Assembly: GCA_947446595.1 (NCBI GenBank)
Contig: CANFGS010000004.1
Span: 1 to 64,000, forward strand
Length of the DNA: 64,000 bases
Source: Neisseriaceae bacterium
GTDB taxonomy: Bacteria; Pseudomonadota; Gammaproteobacteria; Burkholderiales; UBA11063
Reading direction: 5' to 3'
The translations under genes were made by a program, and so were the position numbers. The first letter of the stretch is position 1. Each line of letters starts with the position of its first letter. Positions 27,049-37,287 of the stretch are shown here, piece by piece. The notes beneath the pieces are model-generated. The model ran no database searches, was not told the origin of the DNA, and saw nothing but the letters and a program-made list of their open reading frames with translations.

Positions 27049-28485
27049 TTATTCTTTTGTTCTTCCATATTTATCATCAAAACGTACTATATCGTCTTCA
27101 CCTAGATATTTGCCGCATTGTACCTCAATAATTACCAGATTCTTATCTGTATTATTTTCTAAGCGATGTTTCATTTCAATCTCAATATAAGTTGATTGAT
27201 TTGCTGTTAGTTCAAATTTTTTATCATTTTTGGTAACTGTGGCAACCCCATCAACCACAACCCAATGTTCAGTTCTATGGTGGTGTTTTTGGAGTGATAT
27301 TGCTGCATGTGGTTTTAATTCAAGACGTTTTATCTTGTAAAAAGGACCTTCTTCAAGTACAGTATATGTTCCCCATGGGCGATAAGCTGTTTGGTGAAGC
27401 TCGAATGTGTGATGCTCCATTTTTTTTAGTCGCTCAAAGATAATCTTTACATTTTGAGCATTATTTTTGTCAGCTACGAGTACCGCATCCGGCGTATCTA
27501 CAATAATAAGATCTTTAATATCAACCCCAGCAATTATTCTATCAGTTGAATAAATAAGGCAATCTTTGGTGTTGTGTAATACGCTTTCACCAATTATAGC
27601 ATTATTATCTTTATCTTTGGGTAATGTTTGGGCGATTGATAACCAAGAGCCAATATCAGACCATCCAATAGAGCATGGTAATACAGCTGTTTTTTTACTT
27701 TTTTCAAAAAGAGCATAGTCGATTGAAATGCTCTCTGGTTGTAAGAATAACTCACGATTTAGATGTACGATTTTACTATTGTTTAGAGTGTCAGTTTTGG
27801 AATGAGTTAGACAGTTATTAGTTGCTTTTACAAGCCTATCTGCATATGTTTTAAATTCGTTTAGAAAAACATCTACCCGTCCACAAAACATTCCAGAATT
27901 CCAGAGGTAGTTCTTAGACTCTAAATATTCGCGTGCATGTTCTAGGTTAGGTTTTTCGACAAAGCGCTTTATTGAATAACCTTTAGCAATAGCCTCTTTG
28001 TTATTAGATTCGATATAACCATAGCCGGTCTCAGGGTATTCTGGATTTATACCAAATGTAGCTATATAACCACTTTGGGCAATTTCTTCGGCGCTATCAA
28101 CAGCAGCCTTAAATGCTTCAAAATCACTTATCAGGTGATCGGCAGGAAGGATTAGGATCGTCTCATCTGGGCTGTAATTCTCTGCTATAAATAAACAAGC
28201 AGCAGCTATTGCTGGGGCAGTGTTCCTACCATATGGTTCAAGGATAAAATCACAAGGGAGATTGTTTTCATTTATTTGTTGATATTCATCTTGCATCCGA
28301 AAGTGAACTTTTTCGTTAGTAACTGTCAAAATCGCCTTCACATTAGTGAGATTACTTGCTCTAATAAAGGTATTTTGAAGTAAGCTATGCCCATCAGCTA
28401 GCTTGATAAAAGGTTTTGGGTCTAGTTGTCTTGATACTGGCCACAAGCGAGAACCTGAGCCACCTGATATAATTACTGGAATCAT
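27049..28485 (-). CDS. manC: Mannose-1-phosphate guanylyltransferase / mannose-6-phosphate isomerase
   Basis: Bifunctional type II phosphomannose isomerase / GDP-mannose pyrophosphorylase supplying GDP-mannose for surface polysaccharides. The N-terminal nucleotidyltransferase domain opens with [14 protein letters not shown] (7-20), the pyrophosphorylase signature, and has FVEKP near 172. The C-terminal cupin isomerase domain has [12 protein letters not shown] and [16 protein letters not shown] with the metal histidines. 478 residues is usual. No capsule, LPS or exopolysaccharide gene is nearby, and its neighbour glyA is unrelated in function. Divergent from hemW. Confidence 0.94.
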   Translation of the reverse strand: MIPVIISGGSGSRLWPVSRQLDPKPFIKLADGHSLLQNTFIRASNLTNVKAILTVTNEKVHFRMQDEYQQINENNLPCDFILEPYGRNTAPAIAAACLFIAENYSPDETILILPADHLISDFEAFKAAVDSAEEIAQSGYIATFGINPEYPETGYGYIESNNKEAIAKGYSIKRFVEKPNLEHAREYLESKNYLWNSGMFCGRVDVFLNEFKTYADRLVKATNNCLTHSKTDTLNNSKIVHLNRELFLQPESISIDYALFEKSKKTAVLPCSIGWSDIGSWLSIAQTLPKDKDNNAIIGESVLHNTKDCLIYSTDRIIAGVDIKDLIIVDTPDAVLVADKNNAQNVKIIFERLKKMEHHTFELHQTAYRPWGTYTVLEEGPFYKIKRLELKPHAAISLQKHHHRTEHWVVVDGVATVTKNDKKFELTANQSTYIEIEMKHRLENNTDKNLVIIEVQCGKYLGEDDIVRFDDKYGRTKE

Positions 28486-28582
28486 AATTTACACCTTGAA
28501 GAAAATAAACTTCTAATATGTAGCATTTTATCATTTTATGAATCTGGTGAAATTGTTTTTTTAGCGCATCAATAAAATTCCA

Positions 28583-28591
28583 TGCTAAAAT
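28583..28591 (+). promoter_or_regulatory. Extended -10 promoter element upstream of hemW
   Basis: TG-C-TAAAAT at 28583-28591, about 66 bases before the hemW start. The same TGC-TAAAAT arrangement is seen before tpiA (51457-51465). The -35 region is poor. Confidence 0.4.
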
Positions 28592-28657
28592 GTCACTAGA
28601 AACCTTAATTTTTCTAGAGAATTACAAATAAATAATAATCAATATAGTTTATCCCAG

Positions 28658-29791
28658 TTGCCACCACTGGGGTTATATATCCATATTCCGTGGTGTGTGA
28701 AGAAGTGTCCGTATTGCGATTTTAATTCTCATAACTCACCTACAGAATTACCAGAATCTAAGTATGTGGATGCTTTAATTACTGATTTGGAACAGGCATT
28801 ACCACTTATTTGGGGGCGTTCTATTCGTACTATATTTATTGGTGGTGGGACACCAAGTTTATTTAGTCCTGAAGCAATCAATAGGATTTTACAAAGCGTA
28901 CGAAGTCTTACACGCTTATCTCCTTTAGCGGAAATAACTATTGAAGCTAACCCAGGTACGGTAGATAATGAACATATAGCGGGATATCATAAAATCGGGG
29001 TTAATAGGATTTCTTTCGGAGTTCAATCATTTAATGATAAGCATCTAAATGCTCTTGGGAGAATTCACGATAGTAGTGCTGCGATTAATGCAATTACCAA
29101 AGCTAAAAAATATTTTTCACAAATTAATTTAGATATAATTTATGGACTACCAAATCAAACAATCAATGAACTAAAAGAGGATATAAATAAGGCTATTAGT
29201 TTTGATACCACTCATTTATCTTTTTATAATTTGACTATAGAACCAAACACTGAGTTTAATAAAAACCCTCCAAAGAATTTACCTGATAATGATTTGTGTT
29301 ATCAAATGCAAGATCTAATTGTATCCAATTTATCCAATATTGGCTACTCAAGGTATGAAGTGTCAGCTTATGCTAAAGAGGGTGATTTTTGTAATCATAA
29401 TCTCAACTACTGGCAGTTTGGGGATTACCTAGGTATTGGTGCTGGAGCTCATTCAAAGCTTAGTTTTCATGATAAGATAATCAGGCAAGTACGTCAAAAA
29501 CATCCAAAAAGTTATATGGATGCGGTTGCTACTAATAAGCATATTATAGAGAATAAAACTGTTACCAAAGATGAGCTTCCATTTGAGTTTATGCTAAACG
29601 CTCTACGTTTAAATTCTGGTTTTGCAACGACTTTATTTGTTGAACGAACAGGATTACCACTTGGTACTATTCTTAAACAATTAGAGATGGCACGACAAAA
29701 AGGGTTTCTTAGTCTAAAAGATGGTAAAATCCTACCAACAATCAAAGGACAAGATTTTTTAAACGATTTGCTTTTATTATTTTTGAGTTAA
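28658..29791 (+). CDS. hemW: Radical SAM heme chaperone HemW
   Basis: Homologue of oxygen-independent coproporphyrinogen oxidase now known to bind and deliver heme. The radical SAM cluster is C13-x3-C17-x2-C20 (WCVKKCPYCDFN), followed by FIGGGTPSLF near 67 and the C-terminal HemW domain. 377 residues, as expected. The start is a TTG (28658): upstream in-frame codons back to the stop at 28586 contain no ATG or GTG, and the usual family N-terminus (LPPLGLYIHIPWC) begins exactly there. No clear ribosome-binding site is seen, so initiation is probably weak or uses an unusual upstream codon. Confidence 0.92.
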   Translation: MPPLGLYIHIPWCVKKCPYCDFNSHNSPTELPESKYVDALITDLEQALPLIWGRSIRTIFIGGGTPSLFSPEAINRILQSVRSLTRLSPLAEITIEANPGTVDNEHIAGYHKIGVNRISFGVQSFNDKHLNALGRIHDSSAAINAITKAKKYFSQINLDIIYGLPNQTINELKEDINKAISFDTTHLSFYNLTIEPNTEFNKNPPKNLPDNDLCYQMQDLIVSNLSNIGYSRYEVSAYAKEGDFCNHNLNYWQFGDYLGIGAGAHSKLSFHDKIIRQVRQKHPKSYMDAVATNKHIIENKTVTKDELPFEFMLNALRLNSGFATTLFVERTGLPLGTILKQLEMARQKGFLSLKDGKILPTIKGQDFLNDLLLLFLS

Positions 29792-29832
29792 ATGTATTGT
29801 GTTGTATTGGGTAAATTTTAAGGGTATTTTAA

Positions 29833-32295
29833 ATGAACAATAAGCAGAAATTTTTTAGTCAGTTACAAAATTTATATGTTGGTGCAAGATTAGATGGTAA
29901 AGGTGGAATGGCTAAATTATTACAATTTAAATGCCAATATTTTGCGCAAATAAAACCATTAATTGAAGCTGAAATTAAGAAGAGCTATCCAGATATTGAT
30001 GATAGTTCTCAAACTGAATTATATGAAAAACTTTATACTTTTTTTAGTAGCTATTTAACTGATGGTGGATCTATATATTTTAGTGATACTCCTGCTTATA
30101 AAAATGTATATGCTAAAGTTTATTTTGATAAAGAAGATACAGCACTATTTTATAAAACTAAAGACTTATATTATGTAAAATCGCAAGTAATGTATCAATC
30201 GGTAGAAAACCTAACTTTTAGTAATAATGATAAGGCGATTGCGGCATATTTTGATTTTGATGCTGGAGATTATATTCCAACTAATAATAACACCAAAGAA
30301 AAAGTATTAATTTTATTTACGGGTCTAAAAAATCGCAAATTACAGTTTAAGGTAATTGAGCAATCTCAAATTATTAAAGATGATGAGTATAATATAATTG
30401 ATTGTAAACTAAAAGGCTTGGATGAATCAAACTCGTATATTATCAAAAAGTCGAGTAATCAATTAATTGATGAGAAGGTAGGTTTTTATGCAATAAATTA
30501 CTTACAAAAAAAAGATACTAAAGATGCGGTAATTAAATTCCTAGGTGACAATGGTATTTATATTGCTGAGGAAATAGTTACTAAAGCTATAAGTATCTAT
30601 AAAAAACAAAATGAGGTTGATTTTTTTATTCATAAGAATGCAAAAGGATTTCTAACCGAACAGTTTAACTTGTTTATGTATAATTACCTGAGTAATGACA
30701 TGGATAGCTTATTAGAACAAAAACGTTTAAATAATATCCTAAAAATCAAAAAAATTGCTTTTATAGTCATTGATTATATTGCAAAATTTGAAGATGAGCT
30801 AAAAGCTATTTGGAACAAACCAAAGTTTGTACGAAATACTAATTATGTAGTAACCTTAGATAAGTTATTAACAAAAGACTTTGACATTTCAATTTTAACG
30901 AAACACTCAGGAATTGAATCACAAATTAAGGAATGGCAAGATCTGGGTATGGTGTCTGATGGGTTTAATATTAACTCTATCACAGAAGCAAAAGATATGT
31001 TTGCTGAAAGTAAGTATAAATACCTACCATTTGATACCAAGCATTTTGATAATACTATAAAATATCAAATTTTGGGATTATTTGATAATTTTGATGATGA
31101 ATGCGATGGTGTATTAATAAAATCAGATAATTATCAAGCACTAAACACCATAATGCCTAAATATAAAGAACAAATAGATTTAATCTATATTGATCCACCA
31201 TTTAATACGGGGAGTGATTTTTCGTATTTGGATAATTATCAAGATAGCACGTGGTGTAGTATTATGTATGATAGGTTAAAGTTTGCTAATGCAATATTAT
31301 CAGATAAAGGTAGTATTTATGTCCATTTAGATTATAGAGCCAATCACTACAATAGAATGCTAATGGATAATGTTTTTGGGGTAGAAAATCTTGTTAATGA
31401 AATAATTTGGTTATTCAATACAGGTGGTATCCCTGATAATTTAGGGTTTCAGAAAAAGCATCATAATATTCTTTTTTATAAAAAATCTAATTTACCAATT
31501 TGGAATAAAGTTTTAGCAAAAAGTTATATTCGTGGTGATTTTTTCAACCCAGAACAAGAAAGAGCAAAAGAGCTTGGTATAAAAAAAGATGAATACGGAT
31601 TATATAGAATGAATCTAGCTAAATCTGTATGGGAGATGGGAAGTCTATTTAGAAATAGTAAAGAGTTAGTGAAATATGATGGTGATAAACTTACACAAAA
31701 ACCAGAGGCTGTTATAGCTAGGGTTGTATCAGCATCTACAAATGCAAAATCTGTTGTATGTGATTTCTTTGCAGGTAGTGCTACTACTTTAGCGGTTTCG
31801 CATAAGTTAAATCGTAAATATTTAGGTGTTGAGATGGGGGTACATTTTTATTTAGTAATACTACCACGTATAAAGCAAGTTTTGTTTGGTGCTAAAGTCG
31901 GAATAAGTGAAAATCAAGAGGTAAAATCTGGCGGTATGTTTAAATACTATGAGCTGGAACAATACGAAGATGTTTTAGATAAAGCAGTATATCAAATGAC
32001 TGATAAGAGTAACCTAGCATATGATTTTAGTAATAATGAAAAACTAGCCCATGATGGCTTAACTATTGACTACTCTGATGAAAGTAATCCGATATATTAT
32101 TCGTTTGAGAAGTTATATCCTGATATTGATATTTGGGAAACAATTAGTAATTTTTATGGTTACAAAATTAAGAAATATGTAAGTTGTGATAAAGTAATTT
32201 ATACAACTCGAGATGGTCGTGAGATTACTTTATCAAAAGATAAAATTACTTTTGACAATATGCCTGAGCTTAAGTCTCTGATTTGGTGGCAATAA
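29833..32295 (+). CDS. mod: Type III restriction-modification system methyltransferase (Mod)
   Basis: An 820-residue DNA adenine N6-methyltransferase. The catalytic motif D454-P-P-F457 (LIYIDPPFNTG) comes before the AdoMet motif DFFAGSATT (644-652), the beta-class order of Type III Mod proteins; TQKPE and KYLGVEMG also fit. About 450 residues precede the catalytic domain, including NEVDFFIHKNAKGFL and a basic FVRNTNYVVTLDKLL stretch, features I associate with the long Mod subfamily. The target-recognition region between the motifs is compact, under 190 residues. No simple-sequence repeat suitable for phase variation was seen. Its stop overlaps the res start (TAATG). Confidence 0.88.
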   Translation: MNNKQKFFSQLQNLYVGARLDGKGGMAKLLQFKCQYFAQIKPLIEAEIKKSYPDIDDSSQTELYEKLYTFFSSYLTDGGSIYFSDTPAYKNVYAKVYFDKEDTALFYKTKDLYYVKSQVMYQSVENLTFSNNDKAIAAYFDFDAGDYIPTNNNTKEKVLILFTGLKNRKLQFKVIEQSQIIKDDEYNIIDCKLKGLDESNSYIIKKSSNQLIDEKVGFYAINYLQKKDTKDAVIKFLGDNGIYIAEEIVTKAISIYKKQNEVDFFIHKNAKGFLTEQFNLFMYNYLSNDMDSLLEQKRLNNILKIKKIAFIVIDYIAKFEDELKAIWNKPKFVRNTNYVVTLDKLLTKDFDISILTKHSGIESQIKEWQDLGMVSDGFNINSITEAKDMFAESKYKYLPFDTKHFDNTIKYQILGLFDNFDDECDGVLIKSDNYQALNTIMPKYKEQIDLIYIDPPFNTGSDFSYLDNYQDSTWCSIMYDRLKFANAILSDKGSIYVHLDYRANHYNRMLMDNVFGVENLVNEIIWLFNTGGIPDNLGFQKKHHNILFYKKSNLPIWNKVLAKSYIRGDFFNPEQERAKELGIKKDEYGLYRMNLAKSVWEMGSLFRNSKELVKYDGDKLTQKPEAVIARVVSASTNAKSVVCDFFAGSATTLAVSHKLNRKYLGVEMGVHFYLVILPRIKQVLFGAKVGISENQEVKSGGMFKYYELEQYEDVLDKAVYQMTDKSNLAYDFSNNEKLAHDGLTIDYSDESNPIYYSFEKLYPDIDIWETISNFYGYKIKKYVSCDKVIYTTRDGREITLSKDKITFDNMPELKSLIWWQ

Positions 32296-35200
32296 TGGTA
32301 AAAGCTACCAATAAAGCAACTGCCAAAGTTACTTTAGAAAAGATAGCTGGTAATTTAGCCTTACCTGATACTGCTTACTATGATTTTACTACCTTTGCTG
32401 GTGGTATGCGATTATTTGACTATCAAGAACAAGCAGTAATAAAAGCAACGAAGTTACTTTGTCGATATTTTAATATCGAAGATAAAAACTCTGGTAATGA
32501 GTATCTACTAGATGCTTATCTTAGAAGCACAGATTATCCATTAGCTAACTTAGCAGTTGGACGTAATGATTCACTTTATCCATTGCTAGTTGATTATTTC
32601 GCAATAAATGACAATAAGTTAGATTTTAACCAATTCCTAAACCGAATGAATTTTTGGATGGCAACTGGTAGTGGTAAAACTATTGTCATGGTAAAACTAA
32701 TCAGTATTATATCTAAGCTAATGCAAGATAAACTAATCCCCACAAAGCCGATTATGGTTCTAGCCCCAGATGATAATATCTTAAGCCAAATAGTTCATGT
32801 GGTTAATCGTTTTAATATTTATTCCAATAATAAAATAAGCCTAGTTGACTTAAAACAAAACTGGGAACGTGATAATCAGTATATAGAATTAGACCATTTA
32901 TCTATTGGTACGACTCGGGTATACTATTATAAATCAAATAATTTTGTTGCTGATAAAGCTGAGGTTGCAAGTAGTAAAGATGGTAAAAATATTTACTTTG
33001 ATAATTATCGAAACTTAAATGGGTGGTATTTGTTTTTGGATGAGGCTCATCGAGGCGAAGATAATAAATCAAAGCGGAAAGCAATATTTAATATTTTAGC
33101 TAAGAATGGTTTTTTGTTTAATTTCTCCGCAACTTTTACTGATGATATTGATGTTTTAACAACTATATTTGATATGAATTTAGCTAAATTTCTACAGTCG
33201 GGATATGGGAAGAAGCTCTATATTTCAGAAACCGAAATTGGTGATTTATCAAACGGAACTAATCAAAAATTACTCATTGATAACGAAGACAAAGAAAAAC
33301 AGAAAACTATTGCTAAAACAATGCTATTATTAGCCTTACAAAGAAAAAATGCTACTATTATAAAGACAATAAACAGCGAACTATATCATATGCCACTAAT
33401 GTTAGTTTTAGCAGGACAGGTTAATAGTGATGATAAGGGGTTAAAACCATTTTTTAACTATCTAATTCAGATGGTGAAAAATGAATGGGATATCGATACA
33501 GCAAAGCAGGAATTAAAACGTGAGCTAAATCGTGTTGATGTTGATGGGAAGCATAGTAATTTTAAATTTGGGCTAGGTGATCATGATCAAATTAACTCTA
33601 TTTGTCTGCAAGTAGATAGTCTAACTCCCACAGATATCTGGAGCTATGTTTTTGGTGGTAAAAACTCTACTATCGAGGTTATTACTTTTGAAAAAAATAA
33701 AGATGAAGTTGCTTTTAAGCTAAAAACTGCTGATAAGCCATTTGCCTTACTGGTAATTGGTGAAGCTATTAATTGGTTAAAACATGATATAAGTGGTGCT
33801 TTTGAAATGGTAAACCGAAGCCTCGATGCCTCCTTATTTGATAATATTAATTCATCTGATAATATTTCGATGTTGCTCGGTAGTCAAATGTTTAAAGAAG
33901 GCTGGGATAGTAATCGTCCTAATATAGTTTGCTACTTAGGAATTGGTAAAAACTCAGATAATAAAAAATATGTAATGCAAACAATTGGTAGAGGTATTCG
34001 GATTGAACCATTACCCAACCAAAGAAAACGCTTTGAGTATTGCAATAATGATAATTTATCCATTGATGAGATTGATAAGATTAGAGTTTTAGTAGATGTT
34101 TTAGAGACGGAGTTTGTCTTTGCAACTGATAGTAAGGCAATTAATGAAATATGGTCTATAATTCAAGAGCAAGGTAGCAAAGACGATTGGAATGAAGAAA
34201 TCCATAAGTATTTTACAATTAATAAAAAATTACCAAGAGAGCTTGTTGTTCCTCGTTACCAAGATAGTAAAAAACCTAATGATAATCCATTTCGTACAAA
34301 TAAAGACAATAAAGCTAAATTACAAAATTATATTAATGGACAGTCAGATAAGGTGCTAGCTTTATCTAATAACCTTAATTTACGGACAATTATTAAACTT
34401 ACAAATGTTGAAAAAAATATTAACACTAATAACAACAATAAGATACCATTGTATAAACCAGAGTATATAGTTAAATTAATACATGAACATTTTAATAAAA
34501 TAGAAAAGGTTATAGCAGATTTTGTATATTTGAATGATCAGATTAGGCATTATAAGCATATTGCAACCACAATGACCAATGGCGACCTTGAACAATTAGA
34601 AAAAGAGTTAAAGCAAATTATGCACGATGATAGTAATATAGTTGATGAAGGAACATTATTAGATCAATTATTGTCAAATCAAATTAGTAAAGAAGATTAT
34701 GCAAAGCAATTACAAATTGCTAAGCAATATTCATGTGAATCTAAAGATTATAAATTTATCAAAATTGTAAGTGGAATCAAAAAACTATTTAAGCATCATT
34801 ACTATCAGCCAATAGCACTATTTAACGAGGATTATTATGATAAGTTTAAGCATATAATTAAAGTAACATCAGAGGTAAATTTTTTAACCTCTTTGTGTAG
34901 CTACCAGAAAACACTCAATGAAAAATACGAGTGGTGGTATTTTACTAAAGTAGATGAGACACTTGATGGTGAAATAGGGATTGAGTATTTTGATGAAACA
35001 CTTGGTACATCTCGGAAATTCTACCCTGACTTTATATTTTGGTTAAAAGAGAAACTAACGGGTAAATTATTTATAAAATTTATTGACCCTAAGGGTGCCG
35101 AACATCAACTTAATCCATATGATAAAGCGGTTGGGTTTGAGAAAATGTTTGGAGATGAAAATCTACACAAGACGGTTAAAGAGCAAATTAGGGATGAAAA

Positions 35201-35306
35201 TTATCAGATTAGCTTACATTTTTACAATCAAGATAAAAGTGTTGCTAGATCGTGGGAAGATAAATATAAAAAATACTGGTGTAGCTCATTAGAGCAGATT
35301 TTCTAA
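32295..35306 (+). CDS. res: Type III restriction endonuclease subunit (Res)
   Basis: A 1003-residue translocase-nuclease that works with Mod to cut unmethylated DNA. The superfamily 2 helicase core shows motif I ATGSGKT (123-129), DEAH at 249-252, FSATFTDD shortly after and motif [13 protein letters not shown] near 560-570. The C-terminal PD-(D/E)xK nuclease has P-D912 (FYPDFIFW) and D931-P-K933 (FIDPKGAEH). All appear intact, so the system should be active. The frame is open from a TTG at 32283, but ATG 32295 overlaps the mod stop by one base. Both genes sit between housekeeping genes hemW and ridA with no recombinase. Confidence 0.9.
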   Translation: MVKATNKATAKVTLEKIAGNLALPDTAYYDFTTFAGGMRLFDYQEQAVIKATKLLCRYFNIEDKNSGNEYLLDAYLRSTDYPLANLAVGRNDSLYPLLVDYFAINDNKLDFNQFLNRMNFWMATGSGKTIVMVKLISIISKLMQDKLIPTKPIMVLAPDDNILSQIVHVVNRFNIYSNNKISLVDLKQNWERDNQYIELDHLSIGTTRVYYYKSNNFVADKAEVASSKDGKNIYFDNYRNLNGWYLFLDEAHRGEDNKSKRKAIFNILAKNGFLFNFSATFTDDIDVLTTIFDMNLAKFLQSGYGKKLYISETEIGDLSNGTNQKLLIDNEDKEKQKTIAKTMLLLALQRKNATIIKTINSELYHMPLMLVLAGQVNSDDKGLKPFFNYLIQMVKNEWDIDTAKQELKRELNRVDVDGKHSNFKFGLGDHDQINSICLQVDSLTPTDIWSYVFGGKNSTIEVITFEKNKDEVAFKLKTADKPFALLVIGEAINWLKHDISGAFEMVNRSLDASLFDNINSSDNISMLLGSQMFKEGWDSNRPNIVCYLGIGKNSDNKKYVMQTIGRGIRIEPLPNQRKRFEYCNNDNLSIDEIDKIRVLVDVLETEFVFATDSKAINEIWSIIQEQGSKDDWNEEIHKYFTINKKLPRELVVPRYQDSKKPNDNPFRTNKDNKAKLQNYINGQSDKVLALSNNLNLRTIIKLTNVEKNINTNNNNKIPLYKPEYIVKLIHEHFNKIEKVIADFVYLNDQIRHYKHIATTMTNGDLEQLEKELKQIMHDDSNIVDEGTLLDQLLSNQISKEDYAKQLQIAKQYSCESKDYKFIKIVSGIKKLFKHHYYQPIALFNEDYYDKFKHIIKVTSEVNFLTSLCSYQKTLNEKYEWWYFTKVDETLDGEIGIEYFDETLGTSRKFYPDFIFWLKEKLTGKLFIKFIDPKGAEHQLNPYDKAVGFEKMFGDENLHKTVKEQIRDENYQISLHFYNQDKSVARSWEDKYKKYWCSSLEQIF

Positions 35307-35328
35307 ACAGTTTTTTGGATTAGTATAT

Positions 35329-35706
35329 ATGACAAAACAAATTATTCATACGGACAAAGCTCCAGCCGCGATAGGCTGTTACTCTCAAGCGGTAAAAGTT
35401 CATAACACTGTATATCTATCAGGGCAAATTGGATTAGATCCAGCGACTCAGATATTAACAGAAGGGATTCATAATCAAGCCCGCCAAGTCTTCAAAAATT
35501 TGGAAGCGGTAGTAAATGCTTCTGGCGGTTTATTAAATGATATAGTTAAACTAAATATCTATTTAACAGATATGAGTAACTTTTCGGTAATTAACGAAAT
35601 AATGGCAGAGTTTTTTATTAAGCCATATCCAGCTCGTGCTGCCGTCGGAGTTAAAGAGTTACCCAAAGGTGCAATAGTTGAAGCAGATGGAATTTTGGTG
35701 TTATAA
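35329..35706 (+). CDS. ridA: RidA family enamine/imine deaminase
   Basis: Hydrolyses reactive 2-aminoacrylate and related imines produced by PLP enzymes, protecting other PLP enzymes. A 125-residue chorismate-mutase-like trimer subunit. [18 protein letters not shown] at the start, then [11 protein letters not shown], and the substrate-binding Arg in [15 protein letters not shown] with the terminal EADGI (Glu) are the RidA signature. ATG 35329 is 23 bases after the res stop, so it may be read through from the restriction operon or have its own weak promoter. Confidence 0.93.
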   Translation: MTKQIIHTDKAPAAIGCYSQAVKVHNTVYLSGQIGLDPATQILTEGIHNQARQVFKNLEAVVNASGGLLNDIVKLNIYLTDMSNFSVINEIMAEFFIKPYPARAAVGVKELPKGAIVEADGILVL

Positions 35707-35758
35707 TATTGCAATGCAACATAGTTGTTAAAACAACGTTAATAAAAGGGCAATATAA

Positions 35759-36259
35759 ATGACTTCACGGGTACTAAACAACCAAACATATTCTGAAATT
35801 ATTGTTGGTCAAACTGCAACTTTAGTAAAACAATTGACACAAAATGATATTACTTTATTTGGTTATATGTCAGGTGATGTTAACCCAGCTCATTTTAATC
35901 ATGAGTATGCAAAAAACACTATTTTTAAAGGCGTTATTGCACACGGAATGTGGGGTGGTAGCCTTATTTCTACAGTTTTGGGTACTAAGTTACCAGGCCC
36001 AGGTACGATATATTTGGCACAATCTCTAAAATTTTCGCGTCCTATTTATATTGGGGACGAAATTACAGTAACTGTTACAGTAATAGAAAAAAAAGAAAAA
36101 AACCGCTTAGTATTGGAGTGTAAGTGTGTCAATCAAAAAAATGAAACAGTAACTTCAGGTATAGCGGAGGTAATTGCCCCATCAGAAAAAATAACAATTA
36201 CTGCTCCAATATTAAGTTTTCCAACATTTGTTCAAGAAAGCACTAGTATCACTAACTGA
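35759..36259 (+). CDS. MaoC-family enoyl-CoA hydratase (R-specific type)
   Basis: A 166-residue hot-dog-fold protein. The hydratase-2 motif is intact: S38-G39-D40-x-N-P-x-H45, with an additional conserved H62 in AHGMWG. The stretch LPGPGTIYLAQSLKF and the tail ending GIAEVIAPSEKI closely resemble the N-terminal domain of the betaproteobacterial proteins in which a MaoC domain is fused to phosphate acetyltransferase (Pta). Here the protein ends where the Pta domain would begin. R-specific hydratases supply 3-hydroxyacyl-CoA for polyhydroxyalkanoates or beta-oxidation. The next gene is a degenerate acetate kinase, 14 bases on, supporting descent from a maoC-pta-ackA operon. Confidence 0.82.
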   Translation: MTSRVLNNQTYSEIIVGQTATLVKQLTQNDITLFGYMSGDVNPAHFNHEYAKNTIFKGVIAHGMWGGSLISTVLGTKLPGPGTIYLAQSLKFSRPIYIGDEITVTVTVIEKKEKNRLVLECKCVNQKNETVTSGIAEVIAPSEKITITAPILSFPTFVQESTSITN

Positions 36260-36273
36260 TTCGAGTAAAACAT

Positions 36274-37287
36274 ATGAATATACTGACTATTAATGCAAGA
36301 TTATCATCGATAAAATTGAAAATCTTTCGTTACCATAATAAAAATAAAATCAACTTGTTAGTAAGTGCCCATATACATCTAGATAAAGCACCGTCTTTAA
36401 CTATTAGTACTGAGTCAAATCAGGATACTGAAAAAATAGAATTAAATGGGGATAACCAACATTTAAATGCTATAGATAAGATATTCCAAAATCCTAAATT
36501 TAATCGTTATACCATTGATTGTACTATAAATAAAATAGCTTATGGTGGCGAAGATTATGTAAATATCATTTTACTTCACATAAAAACTTTAAATAGTTTA
36601 AGTAAACATAATGACTTATTACCCAATATTCAGCCATATAATATACTGGTAGCCAAATATTTCTTGACTCACTTTCCAAAAATGAAGCATTATGCCACAT
36701 TTGATAATGGCTTTCATCATACCATCCCTAAAATTAATCAGGCACTAACACTAAGTGGTTTGAAGGGTTATGGGGTACATGGTTTATCAAGTGAATATAT
36801 CGCTGACAAGCTTAGTTCATTAGTTGATGATAAATTGGCTCGGGCTAATTGGGTTATAGTTCATTTAGGAGTTACTAGTAGTATATGCGGGATTAAAAAA
36901 GGTAAAAGTTTTGTAACTGAATCTATCAAAGAATCTAATCGGGTATTGGTTTCTATAGCTGACGGGGTAGAGATTCCCGAAAAAGAATATGACGGATTAG
37001 TTATAGAGTCTTATGCTTTGTCAGTAGCTAGGAGTATTAGTTTGGCGACAACTTCTTTGGGCGGTATTAATGGTATAGTTTTTACTGGTAATATAAGTCA
37101 AAATAGCCCACAAATACGTAAGCTAATTCTTGATAAGCTCTCATGGCTTGGTGCTATTATCAATAAGAAAGCAAATAATAATCAAAAGCTAAAAATAAGT
37201 GACAAAGATTCCAAAATAACGGTATTATTGGTATCTACTAATGAAGGTTATGCAATGGTTAATCAATTTGTTGAGGATAAACTGTGA
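36274..37287 (+). CDS. Degenerate acetate kinase homologue, probably not an acetate kinase
   Basis: A 337-residue ASKHA-fold protein, about 60 residues shorter than AckA. Family blocks are recognisable in order: INARLSSIK where AckA has N-x-G-S-S-S-x-K (N7 kept, Gly-Ser lost); KIAYGGE for HRVVHGG; HNDLLP for HNPANL; ATFDNGFHHTIP for FDTAFHQTMP (Asp kept); YGVHGLSS for YGFHGTSH; VHLGVTSS for HLGNGAS; FTGNISQNS for FTGGIGENS; and a final STNEGYAM (Glu kept). The whole MGTRSGDIDP block with the catalytic Arg is missing. The frame is fully open, so the protein is probably made and may have another role. Overlaps tsaB by 4 bases (GTGA). Confidence 0.75.
   Translation: MNILTINARLSSIKLKIFRYHNKNKINLLVSAHIHLDKAPSLTISTESNQDTEKIELNGDNQHLNAIDKIFQNPKFNRYTIDCTINKIAYGGEDYVNIILLHIKTLNSLSKHNDLLPNIQPYNILVAKYFLTHFPKMKHYATFDNGFHHTIPKINQALTLSGLKGYGVHGLSSEYIADKLSSLVDDKLARANWVIVHLGVTSSICGIKKGKSFVTESIKESNRVLVSIADGVEIPEKEYDGLVIESYALSVARSISLATTSLGGINGIVFTGNISQNSPQIRKLILDKLSWLGAIINKKANNNQKLKISDKDSKITVLLVSTNEGYAMVNQFVEDKL

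Noticed and set aside
29833-32295. Phase-variable mod gene
   Set aside because: I looked for tetra- or pentanucleotide runs and long homopolymers in and before mod and found none long enough.
36274-37287. Calling the gene a functional acetate kinase
   Set aside because: The catalytic Arg block and phosphate-loop residues are missing and there is no pta nearby.
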